Source of the DNA: Baffinella frigidus
Lineage: Eukaryota; Cryptophyceae; Cryptomonadales; Baffinellaceae
Direction: 5' to 3'
Assembly (NCBI GenBank): GCA_026770585.1
Contig: MU646644.1
Coordinates: forward strand, 405,889-418,475
Length of the DNA: 12,587 nucleotides
A program made the position numbers and the translations under genes. Positions 1-7,442 of this stretch are shown in pieces. The notes beneath the pieces are model-generated. The model made no database searches, was not told the DNA's origin, and saw nothing but the letters and a program-made list of their open reading frames with translations. The first letter of the stretch is position 1. Each line of letters opens with the position of its first letter.

Positions 1-101
1 GGGGGGTTACTGTAGTAGAGAGTGACTGCCTTGGGAAACGGTTCCTGGATCCGACGATGGTGTGTCGCGGGGGTGCCGGGGACGATGTGGGGTCCGTTCT
101 T

Positions 102-231
102 CTCTCTCTCTCTCTTTCTCTCGCTCTCTCTCTCGCTCTCTCTCTACCTCTCTCTCTCACACACACGTGTGTGTGAGAGAGAGAGGTAGAGAGAGAGCGA
201 GAGAGAGAGCGAGAGAAAGAGAGAGAGAGAG
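102..231. repeat. Perfect 130-bp palindrome made of CT/GA microsatellite
   Basis: Two 65-bp arms meet with no spacer at 166/167 (ACACAC|GTGTGT). I compared them base by base and every position pairs, including the irregular ones that break the CT run (TTT, CGC, TACC). Symmetry of those irregular bases means the arms are copies, not two independent microsatellites. Short arginine/serine-rich reading frames over it are low-complexity artefacts. Confidence 0.95.
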
Positions 232-269
232 GCGCGCGCGGACATGATCCATATGCATGCTGGTGTACC

Positions 270-362
270 AAACATAAACATAAGCATACACATAAACATA
301 AACATAAACATAAACATAAACATAAACATAAACATAAACATAAACATAAACATAAACATAAA
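270..362. repeat. (AAACAT)n hexamer microsatellite
   Basis: About 15 units of a 6-bp repeat, slightly irregular in the first three. It runs straight into telomere-like AACCCTGAACCCTAAAC. The hexamer differs from the telomere-like heptamer AAACCCT by replacement of CCC with CA, so it may have grown from a decayed telomere-like tract. No coding potential beyond periodic Met-Phe or Val-Tyr peptides. Confidence 0.9.
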
Positions 363-451
363 CCCTGAACCCTAAACGCAGGAGATGACGTGGGGTGGGC
401 GCGAGGGTACCGGGCGCAGAACAAGGCAAACCTTCGCACCATGATTGCCCG

Positions 452-489
452 CCAGGACTCGCGCGAGTGCATTGAGTTACACTCCAGGC
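452..489. repeat. Dispersed 38-bp repeat, copy 1 (copy 2 at 617-654)
   Basis: The segment beginning CCAGGACTCGCG and ending CTCCAGGC recurs at 617-654 with a handful of substitutions. The two copies flank the CTACCC-rich minisatellite at 492-592. No gene is visible here. Confidence 0.75.
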
Positions 490-491
490 GC

Positions 492-592
492 CGACCCTGC
501 CCTGCCCTGCCCCACCCTACCCTACACTGCTACCCTACACTACCCTACCCTGCACTACCCTACCCAACACTACCCTACACTACCATACCCTG
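492..592. repeat. CTACCC/CTACAC-rich minisatellite
   Basis: About 100 bp of short pyrimidine-rich units (CCCTGCCCTGCC, then CTACCCTACACTACC) of irregular 5-6 and 10-11 bp period. It is a relative of the telomere-like tracts in composition only. Confidence 0.8.
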
Positions 593-690
593 ACTGCAAT
601 TGAAGGTTGTCGCGCGCTAGGACTCGCGAGAGTGCATCGAAACACACCCCAGGCAAGCGAGCCATACCTGCTTATGTCTCACTCGCATTC

Positions 691-810
691 GGGCTCACCA
701 CTTTGGTGAGCCCGGAATCCTTTTCGCTCCAAAGTTGGCGAATTTGTACCGCACACCCAGGGCGTCAGCTTGAGAATAGTCGGCCAACTCACTGAGGCAG
801 AGCTAGAATA
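691..810. repeat. Dispersed ~120-bp repeat, copy 1
   Basis: It starts with a perfect 9-bp hairpin (GGGCTCACC, 5-nt loop, GGTGAGCCC at 691-713). It continues through CGCTCCAAAGT, ATTTGTACCG, CTTGAGAA, TCGGCCAAC and GAGGCAGAGCTAGAA. The same blocks in the same order appear at 10850-10973 inside Psb27 intron 5. A weaker relative of the middle part may lie near 8765-8800. Confidence 0.8.
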
Positions 811-989
811 CCATCGAAAGGATGCGGTGTGAGGCTTAGAGCTGTGTGCAGAGAAGTTGGCAACGAAAATAATGCAATAATGGTAAAACTCGAAAACGTG
901 TGCCCATTTTTCATTATCTATGCGGCCAACTCCTCTGCACACCGCTCCAACCTAATTTCATCACGCCGCATCCGTTCGGTATTCTAGCT
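801..989. repeat. Imperfect fold-back element
   Basis: Arms 801-861 and 925-989 are inverted copies with mismatches and a small gap. Both begin AGCTAGAATACC, share GGATGCGG and end GCAGAGNAGTTGGC. The loop is 63 nt and AT-rich. The left arm overlaps the end of the 691-810 repeat. No clear target-site duplication was seen. Probably a non-autonomous DNA-transposon relic. Confidence 0.75.
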
Positions 990-1096
990 AGAGTGTGCTA
1001 GAGTGTTTGGACCGCTCTACGTGGACCCTTTTGAGGAATCGAGGTGCTGCTGGAGGATCCGGATTCGCCACGCAGGGATGATATGGGGTGTGGGAG

Positions 1097-1204
1097 AAAC
1101 CCTAAACCCTAAACCCTAAACCCTCAACCTTAAACCTTAAACCCTAAACCCTAAACCCTAAACCCTAAACCTTAAACCCTAAATCCTGAACCCTAAACCC
1201 TAAC
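1097..1204. repeat. Telomere-like CCCTAAA tract
   Basis: About 15 heptamers of CCCTAAA with variants (CCTTAAA, CCCTCAA, CCTGAAC). It ends in TAACGCAG, which reads as a 3' splice acceptor on the plus strand, as the same kind of tract does in the Psb27 introns. No recognisable exon follows. Confidence 0.9.
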
Positions 1205-1452
1205 GCAGAGATCACGGGGTGGCGCTTCCCTGAATCGGTCCATCTCTCACTGCACTGCCAGGGCGGAGTTTTTGTATTAGTCAAGTCAGGGGCGCGAAAA
1301 CCGATTTTCAACTACCCATTACGGGTACTTTGCTTGTAAAGTTGACAGATTTGTGGGGGTGTTGACTTTCATAGAATATCCGGATTCGCAGTGTACTGAG
1401 GCAGCCTCTCACTATCCTGAGGTGGGCTCATCCCAGCCGTTCCTGAGGCGGG
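1205..1452. other. Gene-free segment
   Basis: No supported coding region. It begins with a short motif (GAGATCACGGGGTGG) that recurs after three other GCAG sites. It ends with two units of the GAGGCGGGC minisatellite at about 1418-1455, before a second telomere-like tract. Confidence 0.6.
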
Positions 1453-1533
1453 CCTAAACCCTAACCCCTAAATCCTAAACCGTAAACCCCAAGCCCTAAC
1501 CCGTCAACCCCAAACCCTAAACCGCAAACACTC
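1453..1533. repeat. Degenerate telomere-like tract
   Basis: Irregular CCCTAAA, CCCCAAG and CCGTAAA units, ending in CTCAAGCAG. From 1534 to about 1755 I see no gene, only a short TTTAGGG-like, G-rich stretch around 1640-1712. Confidence 0.8.
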
Positions 1534-1760
1534 AAGCAGGGATCACTCGGTGATGCTTCCGCACTGGCACCGCGTGACGAAGCACGAATGTCCATTCGGA
1601 TTCGAGCGCGAGAGTCTCGTCGCCCGCGAACCCTTTCTGGTACGCATTTCGGGTTCGGGGTCTGTGGGTTAGGATTCAGGTGGTGTAGGGTTCAGAGGTT
1701 TGGGGTTAGACGAGCGGCTCCATGCCCCCCCCCTGGTGGTTCCCACTGCAGCTACTTCCC

Positions 1761-2105
1761 GAGGTGGGCTCGCCTGCAGGCAGGCCTATCCCACAACTCT
1801 CCCGAGACGCACCTATCCCACTCCTTTCCCGAGGCGGGCCTATCTTCCCCGAGGCGGGCCCACCTCGAGGAGGGCCTATCCCACGCCGTGCATGAGGGTT
1901 CCCGAGGCGGGCCCACCTCTCCCGAGGCGGGCCCATCCCCCAAATCTCCCGAGGCGGGCCTGTCCCACGTTTTTTCGAGGCGGGCTTATCGTTCCATGCC
2001 TTTCCTGAGGCGGGCCTTTGGATCCTGAGGCGGGCCTATCCCACGCTTTTCCTGAGGCGGGCGTATCTCTCCCGAGGCGGGCCCATCCCGTTTCTGAGGT
2101 GGGCC
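1761..2105. repeat. GAGGCGGGCC(C/T)ATCCC minisatellite
   Basis: About 14 copies of a core near GAGGCGGGCCTATCCCAC, spaced irregularly by 17-30 bp, with spacers such as TCTCCC and TTTTCCT. Reading frames across it on both strands give Pro/Arg/Gly-rich repeats and are not convincing genes. Extra single copies sit at 1418-1455 and near 2420. The same core lies inside the hairpin intron at 3215-3269. Confidence 0.9.
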
Positions 2106-2114
2106 CCCCGTACA

Positions 2115-2325
2115 GGTTTAGGGGTTATGGTTCAGGGTTAAGGGTTAATGGTTCAGGGTTTAGGTTTTAGGTTTCAAGGTGCACGGGGAGAGGCGCTCGA
2201 AATAAATCGAACCCTAAACCCTAAACCCTAAACTCTAAACCCTAAACCCTGACCCTCAAACCCTGAACCCGAAACCCCAAACCCCAAACCCCAAACCCCA
2301 AACCCCAATCCCCAAACCCCAAAGC
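2115..2325. repeat. Two opposed telomere-like tracts
   Basis: 2115-2178 is degenerate TTTAGGG on the plus strand. 2210-2325 is CCCTAAA grading into about 10 units of CCCCAAA. A 30-bp spacer lies between them. A motif like its start (GAGAGGCGC, then CGAAAT) recurs just after the second tract at about 2335-2350. 2326-2520 holds no gene that I can support. Confidence 0.85.
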
Positions 2326-2521
2326 AGCTGCACCGAGAGAGGCGCGAAATGCAGATGTCACGCTCGTCGTCCCTCTTGGGGCGATCCGACTCTCCCCGGT
2401 CCTAGCCCGGTCCTAGCCCCGAGGCGGGCTCGTCCCAGACCACGTGCGCACGCCCAGCCGGCGCAGCGTGTACACATGTTGAGTGTGAGTGTGCATGAAC
2501 ACCCTCGTCGTCCGTGCTACC

Positions 2522-2746
2522 AGCCTCCGTGGGGGGGGGTGCATGGCGGCCGTGCTGGCATCGGCAAAGGTCTCTCGTGTTTCAATAAAGCTGTCTCTTG
2601 TTTCAATCACCCCCCAGTGAAACCGAACTTTACTCGCTGAAAAGACAGGGCGACCAGAGAGCGATGGAGAGAGGTGGTCCCGCCCTAACCAAGAAACCTT
2701 GCTTGATACCACCACGTCCGCCAGGCATGCACCCCCCCCCGAGGCT
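2522..2746. repeat. Imperfect inverted repeat with poly-G/poly-C arms
   Basis: The left arm (AGCCTCCGT, G run, TGCATGGCGG) pairs with the right arm near 2718-2746 (CCGCCAGGCATGCA, C run, GAGGCT). Related sequence recurs at 11760-11797. No gene is evident between the arms. The Pro/Arg-rich short frames there look like products of the C runs. Confidence 0.6.
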
Positions 2747-3060
2747 CTGTCTCCGCAGGGGCGCCGAGAGAGGTCGAGAAGGACTCAAGTAGACCTCTAC
2801 ACCGGGACTTGGCATGCGTTCTTACCCCACGCGGAGGCTAAGGCCGAGCCCTCGCCCCCTTTCCCTCATTCGCCAACCCGGCACCAAAGGCACCCTGCCC
2901 CATCGCAGCAAAGTTGCCGAGTTCGGCCGCCACCACTTTGAGAAGCCTCGTGTCCCCAATTCTGCCTGGGATCGAGGATTGCGAGGTGCAACCGTGCTTC
3001 GAGGAGGGCATGTTCGTACTGTCTCGGCATGGTGCGGAAGTGTGCCCGGATCTCGCGCAG

Positions 3061-3183
3061 TCTGGGGATAACCCCATGTAGGCATAGCCGGAGTGACTTT
3101 ACACAAGTCATGTACTACAATACTTGTAGAACACGACTTGTGTAAAGTCACTCCGGCTATGCCTACATGGGGTTATCCCCAGA
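3061..3183. mobile_element. Recent 123-bp hairpin insertion with 5-bp target duplication
   Basis: The arms 3061-3120 and 3124-3183 pair over 60 bp with only two mismatches and a 3-nt loop; the outer 49 bp are perfect. The ends are TCTGGGGATAACC and its inverse. The element is flanked by CGCAG at 3056-3060 and 3184-3188. Removing it with one CGCAG restores the MYND-gene reading frame across the site. GT and AG lie next to its ends on the minus strand, but splicing there leaves 5 extra bases and shifts the frame. No transposase is encoded. Confidence 0.9.
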
Positions 3184-3214
3184 CGCAGGAGGTCCAGCAG
3201 CGTGCGCACGTCCC

Positions 3215-3269
3215 TGTGAGGACCGGGTCCGGGATGGGCCCGCCTCAGGGCCCGGACCCGGTCCTCACA
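3215..3269 (-). mobile_element. Introner-like hairpin element acting as a 55-nt intron
   Basis: Perfect 19-bp terminal inverted repeats (TGTGAGGACCGGGTCCGGG) enclose a 17-nt loop. The element is flanked by GTCCC at 3210-3214 and 3270-3274, a likely 5-bp target duplication. On the minus strand the inverted repeat supplies the donor (T|GTGAGG). The other inverted repeat plus the G of the duplication supply the acceptor (CACAG). Splicing 3268-3214 joins an EAQGDLEGL segment in frame to DVRTLLDLLR. This matches the published introner mechanism, in which a DNA transposon carries splice sites and borrows one from its target. Confidence 0.8.
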
Positions 3270-3305
3270 GTCCCTCGAGGTCGCCTTGGGCTTCCCGCGT
3301 GCCTG

Positions 3306-3477
3306 GGTTAGGGCTGAGGGTTTAAGGGTTAAGGGTTTAAGGTTTAGGGTTTGGGGTTTCGGTTGTAGGGTTCAGGGTTAAGGGTTTAGAGTTTAGGGTT
3401 TAGGGTTTAGGGTTTAGGGTTTAGGGTTTAGGTTTGAGGTTTTAGGTTTGAGGGTTAAGGGTTAAGGGTAGCGGGAC
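3306..3477 (-). repeat. Telomere-like intron of the MYND pseudogene
   Basis: About 20 units of TTTAGGG on the plus strand, so CCCTAAA on the sense (minus) strand. The donor is CAG|GTCCCG at 3477 and the acceptor is CCCAG next to 3302. The phases of the flanking exons do not match, which I treat as one more sign of decay. Confidence 0.75.
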
Positions 3478-3675
3478 CTGGTGCACCCGCGCACTGGCAA
3501 GAAGGCTGTGCAACTCCGCCACCGAAACGTGGCCATGCGCGCGCGACTCCCCCTTGCCCAACTCCCGGTGGCGCGCCACGAGCGGCTCGAGCTCGGAGAG
3601 CGCCCGCAGCGTCCGCTGCGCGGAGAGCGCTGGAAGCAGCTGGACCATCACGTTCATCTCGTGCATCACTCCCTT

Positions 3676-3713
3676 GTCTTCGCACAGCGGCGCGGTCTTC
3701 GCACAGCGGCGCG
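3676..3713. repeat. Perfect 19-bp tandem duplication in coding sequence
   Basis: GTCTTCGCACAGCGGCGCG occurs twice back to back. With one copy the minus-strand reading frame runs AAAPLCED then KGVMHEMNV. With two copies it shifts into an Arg/Ala-rich frame. It is one of the lesions of the MYND pseudogene. Confidence 0.9.
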
Positions 3714-3718
3714 GCGGC

Positions 3719-3820
3719 CTGGTTTCGGGTTTCGGGTTTGAGGTGTGTGGTTTAGGGTTTATGGTTTAGGATTTTGAGGGCTGAGGGTTTGGGGCTTGGG
3801 GTGTAGGGTGTAGGGGGAAC
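3719..3820 (-). repeat. Telomere-like intron of the MYND pseudogene, upstream
   Basis: On the minus strand the donor is GCGCTG|GTTCCC and the acceptor is AACCAG|GCCGCC. The body is degenerate CCCTAAA, CCCTACA and CCCGAAA units. The flanking exons join in phase 0 (RNAL then AAAPLCED). Sense-strand orientation of the repeat matches the Psb27 introns. Confidence 0.75.
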
Positions 3821-4132
3821 CAGCGCGTTGCGAAGGAGCTCCACGCCCTCGGCGTTGCGCCCCGCAATGATCTCCAGGTGCCCGAGTCCAATGCACGCTT
3901 CACACTCTACGGAGAAGAAGCCGTGAGCTGCGCCGACATCACGAGCTTTCTGGTAGTATCTCCCAGATTCCAACAGCCTGAGAAGAATGCGGTGGTTTTT
4001 GGCAAGATAGCAAAAGCATTCGCCCTGGTCCCGGAACCGCTGCAACTTGTCGAGGACTTCAACGCGACGTTCCCGAAGTTTAATGGCGGATTCGGTGTGA
4101 TGTGTAAAGCTGTTGTTTAAGACCATTAGGCT

Positions 4133-4152
4133 CTTGTGAGCGCTTGTGAGCG
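4133..4152. repeat. 10-bp tandem duplication in coding sequence
   Basis: CTTGTGAGCG occurs twice. Collapsing it to one copy joins the frame ending GFSNAYSNAHK to the frame MVLNNSFTHHTESAIK on the minus strand. Next to it lies a near 12-bp in-frame repeat (NAYSNA). Confidence 0.85.
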
Positions 4153-4921
4153 TTGCTATAAGCGTTGCTAAAGCCTTGAAGGATGATTTCGCCCACAGCG
4201 TCCGACTGCCACTCCAGCAGCTCTTCCATGCGGCCCTCCCACTTGAGCACCCCTTGCCAGTCAGAACTTCTCAGTGCCGCTTGCACGTACTCCTTGACGT
4301 CGTTCAGAGGAACCGGCGCTACGCACGTCTGCTTGTGCACGCCCCATGAGGCTTTCTGGCATTCGGCTCCGCAGTAAGAGGCTTGCTTGCGGCGTGTGCA
4401 CCGCTTGCGCCGCACCCTCTGTCCCACAGCGCGAACAGCTGCCCGTCATCCCCTCCTCCCCGGCGCCCTCTCGAGATCCTTCAGGTCCTTTAGTTTCTTC
4501 GTAGTTTCTTCGAGCTCCCAACATAGGCGGACACCGGAACTTGTTTTGTAGAAAGGCCATGCTTCCTTTCGGATCACATCAAGCCCCCCTGCACAGAGGA
4601 TCGCGGCAGAACCGGCTGAAGGGTATCCTCATCGGGCATGTGACAGCGTTCCACGACGGATTCTGAACGCACACACACTCAGGATAAAGAAAGTCGGCTG
4701 AAGGCCCGTATCCCATAGTTGAGCTCGTAGGAGCTCCAACCACGGATACCTGAGATGTCAAACCAAACAAATGTTGAGGTTTCCCCCAATGTACAGAAGT
4801 GAGCAGCGTTAAGGGAGATAGACAGATGGGTGTGTAAAGTTTTCCCCAATGTATGGAAGTCAGCAGAGTCAAGGGCAATCCAATCGACAGAGGACAACAG
4901 CAGCAGGGCACCATCCTGTAG

Positions 4922-5250
4922 GTCCTTTAGGTTTTAAATGCTCCCAACATAGCCCAACGACACGCCTTTCCGTAGAACAGATCTGCATAAAACATTTTTG
5001 CTTTCGGATTGCGTTGAGCTCTCCAGTGCAGAGGCTCGTGAAGAGGGGATACAGGGTGGTTCTCTTGGGATGCTTGAGTTGATCCAGAGGACCGCGCTCA
5101 CCCACACACCGAACCCAAGTCAGCCTTTCTGAGGCTCATGGTATCTCATGGTTGGAGCATAGAAGCTTCAGCCACGGATATCCCAAAGGAAACAAGATTC
5201 CAAAAGGTGAGATGGGTTGCGTAGGGGGGTGAGGTGAGATCAGCCAGACA
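4922..5250. repeat. MYND-5'-end-related repeat, copy A
   Basis: Blocks in order: TCCTTTAGGTTTTAAAT, CTCCCAACATAGCCC, AACGACACGCC, a CATTTTTGCTTTCGG stretch, CAGAGGCTCGTGAAGAGGGG, AACCCAAGTCAGCC and a tail with GGTGAG and CAGACA. The MYND gene itself carries a diverged version of the first part (4486-4640). On the minus strand each block contains ATGTTGGGAG, as in that gene's start region. Preceding sequence 4640-4920 is tail-type sequence of the same family. No intact gene. Confidence 0.75.
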
Positions 5251-5383
5251 TCAAAGATTCAAAAAGGTGAAAGGGGTTGTGCGGGAGCGTGAGGCGAAAT
5301 GAGTCAGACACCAAAGGCAAAAGGAGATAAATGTGGTTGTGTAGGGGTTTCTCCCGATGTATGGGCGTCAGCAAAGTTCCAAA

Positions 5384-5505
5384 GTCCTTTAGGTTTTAAT
5401 TTCTCCCAACATGTGAGCCTCGGTCGGACAGGTGATGAGCCTCGATGGTTGCGGGGTCTCACAACATGTGCCAACGACACGCCCTTCCGTAGCCAAAAAC
5501 AAAGA
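5384..5505. repeat. MYND-5'-end-related repeat, copy B (partial)
   Basis: It begins TCCTTTAGGTTTTAATTTCT and keeps the CCAACGACACGCCCTTCCGTAG block. An extra ~50 bp (5413-5465) is inserted between a duplicated CAACATGTG. Confidence 0.75.
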
Positions 5506-5547
5506 AGGGGGGGAAGCAAGGTTTACTAAAGTGTCTTTACTAAAGTG

Positions 5548-5640
5548 TAAACACGACCGCTGTAAACACGACCGTGTAAACACGACCGCTGTTTACTGTA
5601 AACACGACCGCTGTTTACTAAAGTGTAAACACGACCGCTG
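5548..5640. repeat. Five-copy TAAACACGACCG cluster
   Basis: TAAACACGACCG occurs at 5548, 5563, 5577, 5599 and 5625. Between copies are GTTTAC and CTAAAGTG blocks that form short inverted pairs with GTAAAC. The last copy continues into CTGTACGCCA. That longer form recurs at 7302-7372 and, diverged, at 12431-12500, each with a later GGGCTCTA-like block. It is a small dispersed repeat family; spacing of 14-26 bp is too irregular for a CRISPR array. Confidence 0.8.
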
Positions 5641-5706
5641 TACGCCACGTGGACGGGTGGGACGAGACCTGGGGACTCTAGCAGCCCAGAACCACCCACA
5701 GGATGA

Positions 5707-5730
5707 GTGGAGAAGTTGTAACTTCTCCAC
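5707..5730. repeat. 11-bp perfect hairpin
   Basis: GTGGAGAAGTT and AACTTCTCCAC are separated by 2 nt. It lies between the TAAACACGACCG cluster and repeat copy C. Purpose unknown. Confidence 0.8.
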
Positions 5731-5750
5731 CAACATCTCGTCCTCTTTAA

Positions 5751-6060
5751 GTCCTTTAGGTTTTAATTTCTCCCAACATGGCCCAACGACACGCCCTTCC
5801 GTGGAAAGGATGTGCAGAGAAAGCATTTTTGCTTTCGGATCACGTTTAGCTCTCGAGTGCAGAAGCTCGTGAAGAGGGGATAGTGGGTGGTTTTGTTGGG
5901 GTGGGTGAAGGTATGCGATACCGCTCCCATGCTCAGTTACACGCACTGAACCCAAGTCAGCCTCCTTTGAGGCTCATGCATTCCCCACAAGATGAGAGGG
6001 ATTGTGTGAGGGGGTGAGGTGAAGTCAGTTAGACACCAAAGATGAAAGGACATAAATGTG
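5751..6060. repeat. MYND-5'-end-related repeat, copy C
   Basis: Closest to copy D over the first 110 bp, with the same blocks as copy A. Its tail (GGTGAGGTGAAGTCAG, ACACCAAAGATGAAAGGA) matches the tails near 5225-5330 and 6905-6970. Confidence 0.8.
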
Positions 6061-6079
6061 GTTGTGTACCAAAAGGAGA

Positions 6080-6116
6080 TCGAGTTGCTTTACATTAATT
6101 CTGTAAAGCAACTCGA
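6080..6116. repeat. 15-bp perfect hairpin
   Basis: TCGAGTTGCTTTACA and its inverse flank a 7-nt loop (TTAATTC). The AGTTGCTTTACA core also occurs at about 8852-8864 in Psb27 intron 2. Confidence 0.85.
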
Positions 6117-6615
6117 CCCCTAAAAGCCAGCAAGGTTAAGGGAGTGAGAAAGGTGGATGTATAGGGGGTTTCCCCAGGCTGTTCATAACATAGGTGTGCA
6201 AAGACACATGGGGAGCGACTCGTCTCCGTTGGGGTCTACCTAGGTACAGGTACTCTTGGTGATTCGCCTCCACCTACAGTTGCGCGACAGCACGTCCCTA
6301 ACTCACACTTATGAGGCATGCCGTCGTCCTCTCAGGTTCATACCCCACCTATCCGTGTGACGGTCTACTGGTTCGACTCGCCCAGAGGACTCAACTAGCC
6401 GCCGCATGCTCCTCTATCATGCGTTAGGGCCCGGCTGTGTTAGCACCCACCCCCGTTAGCACTGTCCAGCACTCATATGTTGCCTCGCATTAGCATTCAC
6501 GTGTAACGTTAGGTGGTAAGGGGTTAGGGGTTAGAAGTTGGACAGGCGTTAGAGCCCAGTTGCGGTAGCACCCACCTCCGTTATCACCCACCACCGTTAG
6601 CTCTGTCAGGTGTAG
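6117..6615. other. Gene-free segment with an internal duplication
   Basis: No coding region is supported. 6421-6467 (GCGTTAGGGCCC, TAGCACCCACC, CGTTAGCACTGTC) is repeated at 6546-6609 with an added CACCCACCACCGTTAGC unit. A GGTTCGACTCG string near 6370 resembles a polymerase III B box but has no folded tRNA around it. Confidence 0.55.
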
Positions 6616-7030
6616 ATCCTTTAGGTTTTAATTTCGCCCAACATATGCCAACGACACGCCCTTCCGTAGAAAGGATTGCAAAGAAAGCATTTTTGCTTTC
6701 GGATCGCGTTTAGCTCTCCAGTGCAGAGGCTCGTGAAGAGGGGATACAGGGTGATTCTGATGGGGTGTTTGGTGGTATACCAATTGGTGACCATGCTCAG
6801 TTACACGCACCGAACCCAAGTCAGCCTTTATGAGGCTCATGGCATCCCATAGTTGAAATATAATAGCTCCAACAACGGATACCCCACAAGGTGAGAGGGA
6901 TTGTGTGAGGAGGTGAGGTGAAATCAGTCAGACACCAAAGATGATTGAGATCAGTCAGACACCAACGATGGAAGGAGAGAAGGGTGGTCGTGCAGAGGTT
7001 TCCACAAATGTACGGACGTCAGCAAAGTTC
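6616..7030. repeat. MYND-5'-end-related repeat, copy D
   Basis: Most complete copy: head block, CGTTTAGCTCTCCAGTGCAG, CGAACCCAAGTCAGCC, GGCATCCCATAGTTG, CGGATACCCCACAAGGTGAG and a CAGACACCAA tail given twice. The GTCAGCAAAGTTC at its end also occurs in front of copy B. 7031-7300 holds no gene I can support. Confidence 0.8.
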
Positions 7031-7442
7031 AACAATGTGTCAGCTTCGAAGTGTCAGTAGTGGCCATTAGAGTAAATGGCAATCGATGCGTCCGTAAACA
7101 AGAGCCAACAACAAAACACAAGCAGCACAGCAACGAGTGTAGCCCCCCTGTTTTCACTCCCCATGTCCCGCTCGGCGCCTATGTGTCTTCGTCGTGTCCC
7201 CTTTGTCTGCCACTCGCCGCCGCCCCCGAGTCCTTTAGGTACTGAAGGTTTCCGATCTTTTCGATCTGACATGGGGGAAAGCGAGGTTTAATATGTTGAC
7301 AAACACGACCGCTGTACGCCAGTAGGAGAGATAGGCCGAGACGCAGGGCTCTAGCACCCGGAACCACCCCGTAGGGGTGGATCCTTTAGGTAGGCTCGTT
7401 ATTTCGTTATTTCGTTTTATATTATTAAACTCCGTTATTTCC

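Larger units (their letters stand above)
2838..4560 (-). pseudogene. MYND-type zinc finger / TPR-like protein, broken
   Basis: The order on the minus strand is start at 4560 or 4524, MYND finger at about 4430-4330, then alpha-helical TPR-like sequence to a stop at 2838-2840. Visible finger residues are CSRCG, then C-x8-YC-x3-C-x7-H-x3-C (YCGAECQKASWGVHKQTC). I infer exons 4560-3821 and 3718-3478, an exon starting at 3302, and coding sequence resuming at 3213 after a 55-nt hairpin intron.

Lesions: one extra base inside the finger; the Cys expected at the CxxC of CTRR is Arg; a 10-bp tandem duplication at 4133-4152 and a 19-bp one at 3676-3713, each shifting the frame; a 123-bp hairpin inserted at 3061-3183; another 1-base shift near 2960; and no in-phase sites joining the exons at 3478 and 3302. 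MYND fingers bind partner proteins; no specific function can be given. Assembly errors could explain the 1-base shifts but not the rest. Confidence 0.8.

Noticed and set aside
1097-1204. A true chromosome end
   Set aside because: The tract is short, degenerate and internal, and similar tracts of both orientations occur throughout the window, mostly inside introns.
1588-2028. 146-residue plus-strand frame with PEAGLS/PRRAY repeats
   Set aside because: It is translation of the GAGGCGGGCC minisatellite with irregular unit spacing; other frames and the opposite strand are equally open.
5548-5640. Possible CRISPR array of TAAACACGACCG
   Set aside because: Repeats are only 12 bp, spacing is irregular, spacers are not unique, and the context is eukaryotic.
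6360-6390. Possible tRNA or SINE from a GGTTCGACTCG B-box-like string
   Set aside because: No T-arm pairing, acceptor stem or A box could be found around it.
7054-7272. Minus-strand 72-residue frame with a hydrophobic stretch (VAVLLVFCCWLLF) that could be a small membrane protein
   Set aside because: No homology that I recognise, no supporting neighbours, and it lies beside degenerate repeats. One hydrophobic run in a random frame is not enough.
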